Of a stretch of DNA of 15,295 bases, positions 6,326-14,796 are shown piece after piece. The notes under the pieces are model-generated. The model searched no databases, was not told the origin of the DNA, and saw only the letters and a program-made list of their open reading frames with translations. Where the stretch lies: assembly GCA_964599565.1 (NCBI GenBank), contig CAZRFE010000058.1, positions 1 through 15,295 of the forward strand, in the 5' to 3' direction. Every line of letters begins with the position of its first letter. Position 1 is the stretch's first letter. A program made the translations under genes and the position numbers. The DNA is from JAJUFS01 sp964599565. GTDB lineage: Bacteria; Pseudomonadota; Gammaproteobacteria; Natronospirales; JAJUFS01.

Positions 6326-6547
6326 CGACAACAGACCGACTCGCCGAGCTTCGACGCGGCGAAACTGGCGCAGTCCTTCGATGTGCCCGATGCATTCACC
6401 GCGATGGCGATGATCGCCATCGGTCATCCCGGCGACCCCGCCGACCTTCCCGAAGAGAAACGCGTCCGCGAGCTTGCGCCCCGCACCCGCGTGCCGCTCG
6501 CCGACATCGCATTCGAAGCGCGCTGGGATGCAGGTTTCGAACCGTGA
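6326..6547 (+). pseudogene. Nitroreductase family protein, C-terminal relic
   Basis: Starting right after the TGA of the upstream gene, the same frame stays open to a TGA at 6545-6547. From 6350 it reads FDAAKLAQSFDVPDAFTAMA, then a stretch with AIGHPGDPADLPEEKR and VPLADIAFEARW. This is the typical C-terminus of many nitroreductase/NADH-dependent flavin oxidoreductases (F-D-x-x-x-A, then I-A-x-G-x-P-G-D, then R-x-P-L-x-E-I-x-F). A full family member is about 190-200 residues; only about 66 remain. The FMN-binding N-terminus is absent and no start codon with a ribosome site exists, so it should not be expressed alone. Confidence 0.75.
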
Positions 6548-6702
6548 AGCGAAAAAAAACGATCACGAAAACCGCCTGCCTTGAACCTTTCCCGATCTCC
6601 GGGAAATAAACCGAATGCGTTCCGCGTGCACAAACCGGCAGTCATCGACGCACCGGCTACTATCAATCTGACAAGACAGAAACAGAACGCCTCGGAGTGA
6701 CC

Positions 6703-7422
6703 GTGCTCGAACTGCTTGCAGGACTGCTGCTGGCCACCGGCCCCGCCGATCCGCCGGCGTATGAACGGCCGTTGCTGACCGGCTTTGTCGCAGCCGCAAG
6801 CAGCCGACCTGTCGATGGCATCGAATATGCGGACAACGGCGTTCTCGGCGTTGCATTGCTGTGGTCGCATCCCGCGGGCTTCTTTGCCGGCACCGAGCTG
6901 TTCGCAGGACGCGGCGACGGCGCTGCATTGCCCGATGAACGCATGCTCGGCGCGCAGAGTTTCGCGGGCGTCGCCGTGAACGCGGACGCGCACCGGTTCG
7001 CGCTCGAACTGCTGGACTACCGCACGCGCCTGGACCGGGACCTGCGGCTGGACAACCAGGGCGTCGGCCTGAGATACCGGCTGGGCGGCTTCCAGGCGGA
7101 ACTCGCGTTCGAGAAGGACCGGCACTACTACTATCCCGCCTACGATCGCTTCTTCACCTACGACAACGCCCGCATGGCGCTCGGCTTCGAACAGCCGCTG
7201 AACGACACGCTGCGCTGGTCGGCGGGCATTGGCGCGAGCCACGCAGACCGTATCGACATCACGCATTACTTCGGCAATGCGAACCTGCACGGACGTTGGC
7301 GTTCGCTGGAATGGCAACTCGGCTTCTCGTACGCAACCGACGAACTCGAAGCCTTCTATGGCGCAAAGCTTGACCGCAGGCAATGGCTGCTTCGCGTCGC
7401 GCTGCCATTCCGGGCGTTCTGA
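6703..7422 (+). CDS. Predicted outer-membrane beta-barrel protein
   Basis: 239 residues. A hydrophobic start (LELLAGLLLATG) may be a short export signal, though it lacks the usual positive N-terminal residues. The rest is a chain of alternating polar/hydrophobic strands rich in aromatic residues (LLWSHPAGFFAGTELFAG; FQAELAFEKDRHYYYP; LEWQLGFSYATDELEAFYG), and it ends in a terminal Phe (LLRVALPFRAF), the usual barrel-assembly signal. It resembles the Gcw_chp/TIGR02001 type of uncharacterised barrels, but I hold that family name loosely. A GTG at 6703 is preferred over the GTG at 6697 because GGAG precedes it by five bases. It lies 61 bases upstream of the ECF sigma gene in the same direction and may belong to that operon. 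The gap before it (6548-6702) shows a short hairpin but no clear promoter. Confidence 0.65.
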   Translation: MLELLAGLLLATGPADPPAYERPLLTGFVAAASSRPVDGIEYADNGVLGVALLWSHPAGFFAGTELFAGRGDGAALPDERMLGAQSFAGVAVNADAHRFALELLDYRTRLDRDLRLDNQGVGLRYRLGGFQAELAFEKDRHYYYPAYDRFFTYDNARMALGFEQPLNDTLRWSAGIGASHADRIDITHYFGNANLHGRWRSLEWQLGFSYATDELEAFYGAKLDRRQWLLRVALPFRAF

Positions 7423-7483
7423 GATGAACCTTTTCACCCGCCACCGGAATCAACGCGCGAACCCTGGTCACCGCGAGAACGCC

Positions 7484-8077
7484 ATGCACGACAGCTCGCC
7501 GGCATCCTTGCGCGAGCGCTCGGAACGCCGCCTGATGGCGCAGATCGTGCGCGGCGATACGCGCGCGCTGCAGCAGCTCTATGCGGGGTACCGGCCGCGG
7601 ATCAGCCGCTTCCTCGCACGGATGGGATGCCCCGAAGACGATCACGATGAAGTCTGCAACGAGGTCTTCTATCTCGTATGGCGCAAGGCCGGCAGCTACG
7701 ACGGCAATGCAAAGGTCTCGACATGGATCTTCGGCATTGCGCGCAACAAGGGACTCAAGCTGCGCGAACGGCGCTGGCACGCGCAGCGTCGCGACGCGGA
7801 TACGCCGCTGCACGAACTGCCTGAAACAACGCTGGGCGGTGCGGAACGGCTGGAACTGAGCCAGTGGCTGGAGATCGCGCTCGCAATGCTGCCGGACGAC
7901 CAGCGCGCGGTCGTGGAACTGACGTTCGGCGAAGGACTTTCCTACAGGGAGATCGCGGACATCATGCAGTGTCCCGTGAACACGGTGAAGACACGCATGT
8001 TCAACGCGCGGCGCAAGCTCGTGCAGTTTCTTTCCCCCGAAACAACACAACAGCGAGGACACACCCATGAAACCTGA
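7484..8077 (+). CDS. ECF-type RNA polymerase sigma factor
   Basis: 197 residues. Region 2 (about 32-97) includes L-Y-x-x-Y-R-P-R-I, the D-E-V-C-N-E-V-F-Y-L-V-W segment and S-T-W-I-F-G-I-A-R-N. Region 4 (about 127-183) is L-P-D-D-Q-R-A-V-V-E-L-T-F-G-E-G-L-S-Y-R-E-I-A with a helix-turn-helix ending in V-N-T-V-K-T-R-M-F-N-A-R-R-K-L. This is the standard sigma-70 family ECF layout, without region 1 or 3. An ATG at 7484 is used (weak GAGA upstream); an ATG at 7424 would add 20 residues without a ribosome site. The gene overlaps the anti-sigma gene by 11 bases, so they are coupled. It probably directs transcription of its own operon and others, although I found no clear ECF promoter. Confidence 0.92.
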   Translation: MHDSSPASLRERSERRLMAQIVRGDTRALQQLYAGYRPRISRFLARMGCPEDDHDEVCNEVFYLVWRKAGSYDGNAKVSTWIFGIARNKGLKLRERRWHAQRRDADTPLHELPETTLGGAERLELSQWLEIALAMLPDDQRAVVELTFGEGLSYREIADIMQCPVNTVKTRMFNARRKLVQFLSPETTQQRGHTHET

Positions 8078-8666
8078 CGATGACTGCGCGCGCATCGACG
8101 CGCTGCTGCCGTGGTTCGTCAACCGCTCGCTGGATGACGTCGAGCGGCGCGACGTCGAACGCCATCTCGCAGGGTGCGCGCGCTGCCGCGCGGAACTGCC
8201 GCTGCTCGCGCGCCTCGAGAAACTGCTGTCCGTGCCCGGGACTTCGCGCGCGGAAGGCGCCTTCGATGGCGTACTCGCGCGCATCGACATGCACCGGCAG
8301 CGTACGCACCACCGGCGCTTCGCGCTCGCTGCGGCCGTGATGCTCGCACTCACCGCAACGCTCGGCCTTGCCTTGCAGCAGCAATACTTCGCGCCGCGTT
8401 ACCACACCGTTACCGACACCGTGCCAGCCACGGGAAACGTCGTGCTGCTCGATCTTGCCTTCGCGCCGCAGACGCGCCTTGCATCCCTGCGCGGCGTGCT
8501 TGAGGACTATGATGCGGTGATTGTCGGCGGGCCGGACGAACGCGGCCATGTGCGCCTGCAGTTCGCACTGCCATCCACGCGTGACGCGGATACGTTGCTG
8601 CAACGGCTGCGCGCGGATGCGCGCGTCGTTGCCGCGCATCCGGCATCGGCCGGGAAGCAGCCGTGA
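8067..8666 (+). CDS. Zinc-finger (ZAS/zf-HC2) anti-sigma factor with prodomain-like periplasmic domain
   Basis: 199 residues. Cytoplasmic residues 1-50 have the zinc-binding anti-sigma signature H33-x3-C37-x2-C40, with C7 as an additional candidate zinc ligand. One membrane helix follows (about 85-104), then a periplasmic domain (about 110-199). That domain reads LLDLAFAPQTRLASLRGVL, G-G-P, V-R-L-Q-F-A, then D-A-D-T-L-L-Q-R-L-R-A-D-A-R-V-V-A-A-H-P. This resembles fervidolysin-like/I9-like prodomains of subtilases, which end in a helix and a 'V-x-x-A-x-P' strand. The family holds the cognate sigma factor at the membrane until a signal releases it. AGGA precedes the start; the gene overlaps the sigma gene (11 bases) and the protease gene (GTGA). 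The prodomain resemblance is my pattern reading and has not been searched. Confidence 0.88.
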   Translation: MKPDDDCARIDALLPWFVNRSLDDVERRDVERHLAGCARCRAELPLLARLEKLLSVPGTSRAEGAFDGVLARIDMHRQRTHHRRFALAAAVMLALTATLGLALQQQYFAPRYHTVTDTVPATGNVVLLDLAFAPQTRLASLRGVLEDYDAVIVGGPDERGHVRLQFALPSTRDADTLLQRLRADARVVAAHPASAGKQP

Positions 8667-9865
8667 CCATGGGGAGAATCCTTCTGTCCGCGATGCTTTG
8701 CCTGCTCGCCTGCAGTTGCGCGACGCAGGCGGCACGCGATGCCTCCGCGGCATCCGCGACCGACCTGGAACACGACCGCATTCTCGTGACGGTGGACGAC
8801 AACGCACTGCACGGCATCGCGGACCTGTCGCCATCCGGCCGGCTCGCTTACCTGCCGCCCGCGAATGACGTGCAGCAACGGAAACGCGGACAGCAGCTCG
8901 CCGATGCGTTCGATCTCGAGATGGAAGAAAACTGGCCGATCCCCGCGCTCGGTGTTCACTGCTTCGTGTTCCGCATCCCCGATCCGGCAGCGCGCACGGC
9001 CTTGCTCGCCGCACTCGCCGCGCATCCGGATGTCGAAAGCGTCCAGCCGCTGAATTTCTTCGAGACGCGCGGCGAACCGCTGCTCGATGGCAACGGCGAG
9101 TTCGTGCAGCGTCTCGACGCCGCGCATCGCGTGGCAACCGGAAAGTCCGTCGGTATCGTTGTCATCGACGCGGGCGCGGATCTCGATCACGAGGATCTCG
9201 ACGCCGCGAACATCACCGCTATCGATCTCGTCGGCGACGGCGACCGTGTTCCCGCGGAGTTTCACGGCACGGCGGTCGTCGGCGTCATCGCCGCGCAACG
9301 AAACGGCAAGGGAATTCTCGGTTATGCGCCCGATGCCCGCATCCTGCTGCTGCGGGCGTGCTGGCAGACGGACGTGGAAGGCGAACAGGCGACCTGCAAC
9401 AGTTTCACGCTCGCGAAGGCGCTGTCATATGCGCTTGAGTCCGATGCATCGATCGTGAACATGAGCATCAGCGGTCCGCGCGATCCGTTGCTTGAGCGCA
9501 TCGCCGCGCTGCTGCCGTCGCGCGGCATGCTGCTCGTCGCCGCCGGCGATTCGCGCGAGGAATTTCCTGCCTCGGCCGCGCAGAGCGTTCTTGCCAGCCG
9601 GCTCATGCCGGATGCCAGGCATGGCTTCATGACGCTGCTGCCGCATGACCGCTACGCGCTGCGCAGCGGTTCGTCATTGAGCGCCGCGCGCGTCAGCGGC
9701 GTTGCTGCACTGATGCTTGATGCCACGCCGCAACTTGCACTCCATGACCTGCAGCAACGGCTCCTGCACATGCAGGATGCTTCCGGCGCCGCTGCCTTCG
9801 CGGAGCTTCTGCAGACAGCATCGCCCGCACGGAGCGTGCCGGTTTCCGCCGGAACGCGGAACTGA
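8663..9865 (+). CDS. S8 family (subtilisin-like) serine protease, exported, probable lipoprotein
   Basis: 400 residues. The N-terminal signal has Cys at 13, 17 and 19; a lipobox-like L-L-A-C is imperfect, so lipidation is only probable. Residues about 38-135 are a prodomain ending H-P-D-V-E-S-V-Q-P-L. The catalytic domain (about 145-375) has all triad residues: D169 (V-V-I-D-A-G), H201 (F-H-G-T) and S338 (G-S-S-L-S). Deviations: the oxyanion-hole Asn is Asp (D296 in V-A-A-G-D), and the usual serine-box A-P-H is A-A-R. It is predicted to act in the periplasm or outer membrane. A GTG at 8663 overlaps the anti-sigma stop (GTGA); an ATG at 8669 is the alternative. Context suggests it works with the sigma/anti-sigma pair. 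Confidence 0.88.
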   Translation: MTMGRILLSAMLCLLACSCATQAARDASAASATDLEHDRILVTVDDNALHGIADLSPSGRLAYLPPANDVQQRKRGQQLADAFDLEMEENWPIPALGVHCFVFRIPDPAARTALLAALAAHPDVESVQPLNFFETRGEPLLDGNGEFVQRLDAAHRVATGKSVGIVVIDAGADLDHEDLDAANITAIDLVGDGDRVPAEFHGTAVVGVIAAQRNGKGILGYAPDARILLLRACWQTDVEGEQATCNSFTLAKALSYALESDASIVNMSISGPRDPLLERIAALLPSRGMLLVAAGDSREEFPASAAQSVLASRLMPDARHGFMTLLPHDRYALRSGSSLSAARVSGVAALMLDATPQLALHDLQQRLLHMQDASGAAAFAELLQTASPARSVPVSAGTRN

Positions 9866-9884
9866 AGAAAACTGCGGGGACGGC

Positions 9885-10181
9885 TTACTTGTCGCGCGAG
9901 GAGCGGTCTTCGTATTCGCCTTCCAGCGTGACGCCGTCCGGCCTGCGGTCGCGCCGCGGTGACGCGCCGCCTGCGTGCGCCGTATGCCGCTGAAGCCGGC
10001 GGCGCAGCCACCAGACGCGAACGGCCATCACCAGGAATACCAGCAGTGCGAGCCCGGCCACGGCGGCGAACACCGTGATGCCGAGGAAGAACAGCGCCAC
10101 CATGACAGCGACGCTGACGATTGCGCCGACGATGCGGGCAAACCAGCCGCCGGCGGTTTCATCGGGAAGTCGATTCTGCAT
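9885..10181 (-). CDS. Small two-helix membrane protein, unknown function
   Basis: 98 residues. A long hydrophobic stretch (about 17-60) should form two membrane helices, followed by a basic segment (WWLRRRLQR) and a charged cytoplasmic tail with the phrase TLEGEYEDR. Similar small proteins ending in a '[IL]-E-G-E-Y' tail are familiar from gammaproteobacteria, but I know no function. The ribosome site is weak (TCGAG). The gene lies downstream of tRNA-Ser and beyond its terminator, so it needs its own promoter. It converges on the protease gene with 19 bases between. Confidence 0.7.
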   Translation of the reverse strand: MQNRLPDETAGGWFARIVGAIVSVAVMVALFFLGITVFAAVAGLALLVFLVMAVRVWWLRRRLQRHTAHAGGASPRRDRRPDGVTLEGEYEDRSSRDK

Positions 10182-10238
10182 GCTCGAAGTCTACCATTCG
10201 CGGGCCGGGAACACGGGCCGCCGCGAACGCTGAAATGC

Positions 10239-10260
10239 AAAAGGGACCGGCGGTCCCTTC
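10239..10260 (-). terminator. Rho-independent terminator of tRNA-Ser
   Basis: On the minus strand, AAGGGACC, loop GCC and GGTCCCTT form a perfect 8-base stem, and the descending arm runs on into a four-T tract (10239-10242). It starts about 10 bases after the tRNA CCA end, where a tRNA terminator is expected. Confidence 0.8.
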
Positions 10261-10270
10261 ATGCGTTTAT

Positions 10271-10360
10271 TGGCGGAGAGGGTGGGATTTGAACCCACGA
10301 GGGGCGTAAACCCCTGCCGGTTTTCAAGACCGGTGCATTCAACCGCTCTGCCACCTCTCC
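10271..10360 (-). tRNA. tRNA-Ser (anticodon UGA)
   Basis: 90 bases on the minus strand, starting GGAGAGGTGGCAGAGCGGTT and ending CCTCTCCGCCA with CCA encoded. The acceptor stem GGAGAGG/CCTCTCC pairs perfectly. The anticodon arm CCGGT-CTTGAAA-ACCGG gives anticodon TGA. A long variable arm (GGGG...CCCC), typical of serine tRNAs, and a T arm GTGGG-TTCAAAT-CCCAC follow. It decodes UCA and other UCN codons. Its enzyme, serS, lies in the same window. Confidence 0.97.
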
Positions 10361-10394
10361 GGACCCTTCCGGGCGCCAGGCCCGCGGGTCGCGA

Positions 10395-10424
10395 ATTGTC
10401 CCCTATCCCCATACGCGCCAGCAA
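10395..10424 (-). promoter_or_regulatory. Candidate sigma-70 promoter of tRNA-Ser
   Basis: On the minus strand, TTGCTG (10424-10419) as -35 and GACAAT (10400-10395) as -10 are separated by 18 bases. A GC-rich discriminator (TCGCGACC) follows, as in many stable-RNA promoters. The inferred start is about 25-30 bases before the mature tRNA. Both boxes are imperfect (about 4 of 6 matches for -10). Confidence 0.4.
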
Positions 10425-10442
10425 GCCATGCGCGCCAGCAAG
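10414..10442. repeat. 12-bp direct repeat, 17-bp period, at the tRNA-Ser promoter
   Basis: CGCGCCAGCAAG occurs at 10414-10425 and again at 10431-10442. On the minus strand each copy reads CTTGCTGGCGCG, and the first contains the proposed -35 box. The 156-base spacer (10361-10516) between the divergent tRNA and Bax-inhibitor genes holds nothing else clear. Confidence 0.6.
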
Positions 10443-10516
10443 TCGCGCGATCGGTTCACTCCCGGGTCGCGGCGTGATAGTTTTCACCCATCCTTCAACC
10501 GCGTCCGAGGTTCGAA

Positions 10517-11212
10517 ATGTCAACACTGGATACCGTCAGCGGCAACGTCGTTGCCTACGCACCGGCCGAAGTCCGCGGCGCGTTCGTCCGTCGCGCCTAC
10601 ATGCACGCCATCGGCGGCATCGTCGGCTTCGCGGCTGTCGAATGGTTCATCTTCTCGCAGGGCTGGGCGCTCGGCATCGCGCAGACGATGCTTTCCGGCA
10701 GCTGGCTGCTGGTGCTCGGCGCCTTCATGCTGGTGAGCTGGGGCGCGACACACATCGCGCACACCGTGCGGTCGGTACCGCTGCAGTATCTCGCCTATGC
10801 CGCGCTCGTCGTCGCCGAAGCGGTGATCTTCGTGCCGATGCTCGTCATTGCGCAGATGAAGGCGCCCGGCGTGATCGAAAGCGCTGCGTGGGTGACGCTC
10901 ATGGGCGCGACGGGGCTCATCATCGTCGCGACGGTCACGGGCAAGGATTTCTCCTTCCTGCGCGGCATGCTGATGTGGGGCGGCATTCTTGCCATCGTCG
11001 CCATCGCCTCCGCGGTGCTGTTCGGCTTCGAGATGGGCACCTGGTTCTCGGTGATCATGATCGGCTTCGCCGGCGGCGCAATCCTGTATGACACCTCGAA
11101 CATCCTGCATCACTACCCGGAAGACCGTTATGTCGCAGCCGGCATGCAGCTGTTCGCATCCATTGCGCTGATGTTCTGGTACGTGCTGCGGCTGTTCATG
11201 TCGCGCGAGTGA
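10517..11212 (+). CDS. Bax inhibitor-1/YccA family membrane protein
   Basis: 231 residues with seven hydrophobic segments, the family's usual layout. The diagnostic stretch I-L-Y-D-T-S-N-I-L-H (189-198), then a short loop and a last helix, matches the BI-1 (TMBIM) signature. Bacterial members such as YetJ leak Ca2+ across the inner membrane under control of two Asp residues; here the first is D192, but the second (in the usual L-Y-L-D) aligns with Ser215. The start has GAGG six bases upstream. It is a single-gene unit: divergent from tRNA-Ser and closed by a strong terminator. Confidence 0.88.
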   Translation: MSTLDTVSGNVVAYAPAEVRGAFVRRAYMHAIGGIVGFAAVEWFIFSQGWALGIAQTMLSGSWLLVLGAFMLVSWGATHIAHTVRSVPLQYLAYAALVVAEAVIFVPMLVIAQMKAPGVIESAAWVTLMGATGLIIVATVTGKDFSFLRGMLMWGGILAIVAIASAVLFGFEMGTWFSVIMIGFAGGAILYDTSNILHHYPEDRYVAAGMQLFASIALMFWYVLRLFMSRE

Positions 11213-11236
11213 CCGGCGGCAGAAGTCGAGGAGAAT

Positions 11237-11269
11237 GAGAAAGGCCCCTGACGGGGCCTTTCTTTTTTT
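11237..11269 (+). terminator. Strong Rho-independent terminator
   Basis: AAAGGCCCC, loop TGAC and GGGGCCTTT form a perfect 9-base stem, extendable by two or three pairs, followed by C and seven Ts. It lies 25 bases after the Bax-inhibitor-family stop and isolates that gene from corA. Confidence 0.95.
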
Positions 11270-11302
11270 CCTAAGCTGTCATGAACACGCCGGGGAAACA
11301 AA

Positions 11303-12376
11303 ATGCCATTGCTCGCAAAACGTTACCAGAAGCCGGGGCTTGCACCGGGCACGCTGCTTGACCGTGATTTCGAGACGCGTGTGCCGCCGCGCATTTCCGT
11401 GATCGACTACGACGCGGAAACGATCAACGAATTCGTGGACATCTCCACCGGACAGGCCGGCGAATACCTTGCCAGTCCGCGCGTGACGTGGGTTCACTGC
11501 CAGGGCCATGCCGACGTGACGCTGCTGCGGCAGCTCGGCGAAGCCTACGGGCTGCATCCGCTGGCGATGGAAGACGCGATCAACGGCGGGCAGCGCAGCA
11601 AGGTCGACGTCTACGACGAGCGGCAGGTCTTCGTGGTGCTGAACCTGCCTGTGCTGCGCGACGACATGCTGCACATCGAGCAGGTCAGCCTGTTTCTCGG
11701 ACCGACATTCGTCGTCAGCATTCACGCCGGACCGAACGATGTGTTCGAACCCGTGCGCCAGCGCCTGCGCGGACCGGTCGGACGCTTTCGCGCATCGGGT
11801 GCGGATTACCTCTTCTACGCGCTGATCGATCTCGTGGTCGACGAGGCATTCCCGCTGCTGGAAGAATATGACGACGCGCTGGAGGAACTGGAAGACGACG
11901 TGCTGCACGCACCGGATCGCTTCACGCTTGAGTACATCCATTTCGTGAAGCGTGAGCTTCTGCTGATCCGAAAGACGCTCTGGCCGCAGCGTGAAGCGCT
12001 CAACCAGCTGATCCGCGACGAGCATCCGCTGATCACGCCGCCCGTGAAGGTCTACCTGCGCGACGTGTACGACCATTCCATCCGCGTGCTGGAAATGCTC
12101 GAAGCCTTCCGCGAGATGGCGACCGGCCTGCTGGACGTGTATCTGTCCAGCGTTTCGAACCGCATGAACGACGTGATGCGGGTGCTGACCATCATCACGA
12201 CGATCTTCATCCCGCTGTCGTTCCTCGCCGGCGTCTACGGCATGAACTTCGACACGCGCAGTCCATGGAACATGCCGGAACTCGCGTATCGCTACGGCTA
12301 CCCGCTGTTCTGGGTGACGGTGATCGCGCTCGTCGGCGCCATGCTGTGGTGGTTCAGGAAGAAGAAATGGCTGTGA
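11303..12376 (+). CDS. corA: Magnesium/cobalt transporter CorA
   Basis: 357 residues. A large cytoplasmic domain (about 1-290, with acidic helices E-E-Y-D-D-A-L-E-E-L-E-D-D at 187-199) precedes two C-terminal membrane helices (about 294-312 and 333-351). The CorA signature G-M-N (313-315, in Y-G-M-N-F) lies at the end of TM1 and is followed by M-P-E-L; the tail is basic (KKKWL). CorA forms a pentameric channel importing Mg2+ (and Co2+ or Ni2+). The ATG at 11303 has GGGGA about seven bases upstream. It sits alone between a terminator and the convergent map gene, 3 bases away. Confidence 0.94.
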   Translation: MPLLAKRYQKPGLAPGTLLDRDFETRVPPRISVIDYDAETINEFVDISTGQAGEYLASPRVTWVHCQGHADVTLLRQLGEAYGLHPLAMEDAINGGQRSKVDVYDERQVFVVLNLPVLRDDMLHIEQVSLFLGPTFVVSIHAGPNDVFEPVRQRLRGPVGRFRASGADYLFYALIDLVVDEAFPLLEEYDDALEELEDDVLHAPDRFTLEYIHFVKRELLLIRKTLWPQREALNQLIRDEHPLITPPVKVYLRDVYDHSIRVLEMLEAFREMATGLLDVYLSSVSNRMNDVMRVLTIITTIFIPLSFLAGVYGMNFDTRSPWNMPELAYRYGYPLFWVTVIALVGAMLWWFRKKKWL

Positions 12377-12379
12377 GGT

Positions 12380-13125
12380 TCAGCCCGGCTGCGTGAGCAC
12401 GATGGGCGCGCCGCGCGTGATCACCATCGTGTGTTCGTACTGCGCAGAGATCGATCCCGGCCGCCCGACCAGCGTCCAGCCATCACCGCCATCCTCGACT
12501 TCACGGTTGCGATCGGAAAGAAACGGCTCGATGGTGATGACCATGCCTTCCTTCAATACACGCCGGTCGCGCGGCTCGTAGTAACCGTAAATTTCCTCCG
12601 GGTACTCGTGCAGCGCGCCGCCGACGCCGTGACTGCACAGGTTCGTGATCACGCGGAACCCTTTCCGCTTCGCCGTCTGCTCGATGGCCTTGCCGATGCG
12701 GTTCAGCGGCTTGCCCGCGCGTGCTTCCTGCATCGCATTCGCAAGCGCTTCGCGCGTCGCGAAACACAGACGCTGCTTTTCGTTCGACAAGGGCGGAATC
12801 ACGAAACTGCCACCGGTATCCGCGAAGAAGCCGTCCTTCTCGGCGGACACATCGACATTCACCATGTCACCCGCCTGCAGGACGCGCGCGCCGGGGATGC
12901 CGTGCGCGACTTCCTCGTTCACGCTGATGCACGTGGCGCCCGGGAAACCATACGTGATCTGCGGCGCGGAGCGCGCACCTGCGCGTTCCAGCAGCGCGGC
13001 GCCGTATGCATCCAGTTCCGCCGTCGTCATGCCGGGCCTGGCATGCTGCATCATGTCGCGCAGCACGTTCGCCACGATGCGCCCGATGACGCGCAGTTTC
13101 TCGAGCTGCTGTTCGTTTTCTATTG

Positions 13126-13129
<4 letters not shown>
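12380..13129 (-). CDS. map: Type I methionine aminopeptidase
   Basis: 249 residues, the usual length. Metal ligands and active-site residues are all in place: H77 (V-A-H-G-I-P), D93 (V-N-V-D-V), D104 (F-A-D-T-G), H167 (C-S-H-G-V-G), E201 (T-I-E-P-F) and E232 (Q-Y-E-H-T). It removes the initiator Met from new proteins. The start is the GTG at 13129, which overlaps the serS stop (GTGA) and gives the family's normal N-terminus; the frame stays open further upstream inside serS but that part is shadow. Many genomes have map beside rpsB, so this may be a second copy. Its sequence around H167 (N-L-C-S-H-G-V-G-G-A-L-H-E-Y-P) differs from the E. coli form. Confidence 0.93.
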
Positions 13130-14406
<1,277 letters not shown>

Positions 14407-14421
14407 TGGAAATCCTGTTGG

Positions 14422-14796
14422 TCAGATCAGTTGCCGCGCAAGCCACACACCTGCGGCGGCGGCAATAATGCATGCCGTGACATTCGCAATCACGTTCATG
14501 CCCGCACGCGCCATTTCACCATTCTGAAGCAGCGCGAGCGTTTCCCAGGAGAACGCGGAAAACGTCGTGAACGCACCGAGCACGCCGACGAGCAGGAAGG
14601 CGCGCAGTTCCGCGGCCATCGGCAGCCGTTCGCCGAGCCAGATGGCGAGGAAACCGAATGCCAGCGAACCCGTGACGTTGACGGCCAGCGTCGCCCACGG
14701 AAATGTTGCGCGGCCGGCAAGTCCGAGCGCAACTCCGTAGCGAAGGACGGCGCCGATGGCACCGCCGCCTGCAACCGCCAGCAGGTTTGCACTCAT
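14422..14796 (-). CDS. crcB: Fluoride ion channel CrcB/FluC
   Basis: 124 residues, four membrane helices. Family motifs are present: G-G-G-A-I-G-A-V-L-R-Y (10-20), A-T-L-A-V-N-V-T-G-S (35-44; N40 in the pore) and G-V-L-G-A-F-T-T-F-S-A-F-S (71-83; the Phe-box residues and Na+ site region). It works as a dual-topology dimer exporting F-. A purine-rich AAAGGGGAAAGG precedes the start, and the ATG overlaps the rarA stop (ATGA). The rarA-crcB-serS order is familiar from Pseudomonas and Xanthomonas. No fluoride riboswitch lies directly upstream, which is coding sequence. Confidence 0.95.
   Translation of the reverse strand: MSANLLAVAGGGAIGAVLRYGVALGLAGRATFPWATLAVNVTGSLAFGFLAIWLGERLPMAAELRAFLLVGVLGAFTTFSAFSWETLALLQNGEMARAGMNVIANVTACIIAAAAGVWLARQLI

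Noticed and set aside
6588..6606. Hairpin TTTCCCG/CGGGAAA as a terminator
   Set aside because: The stem is 7 bp with a 5-base loop and no T tract on either strand, so I did not list it as a terminator.
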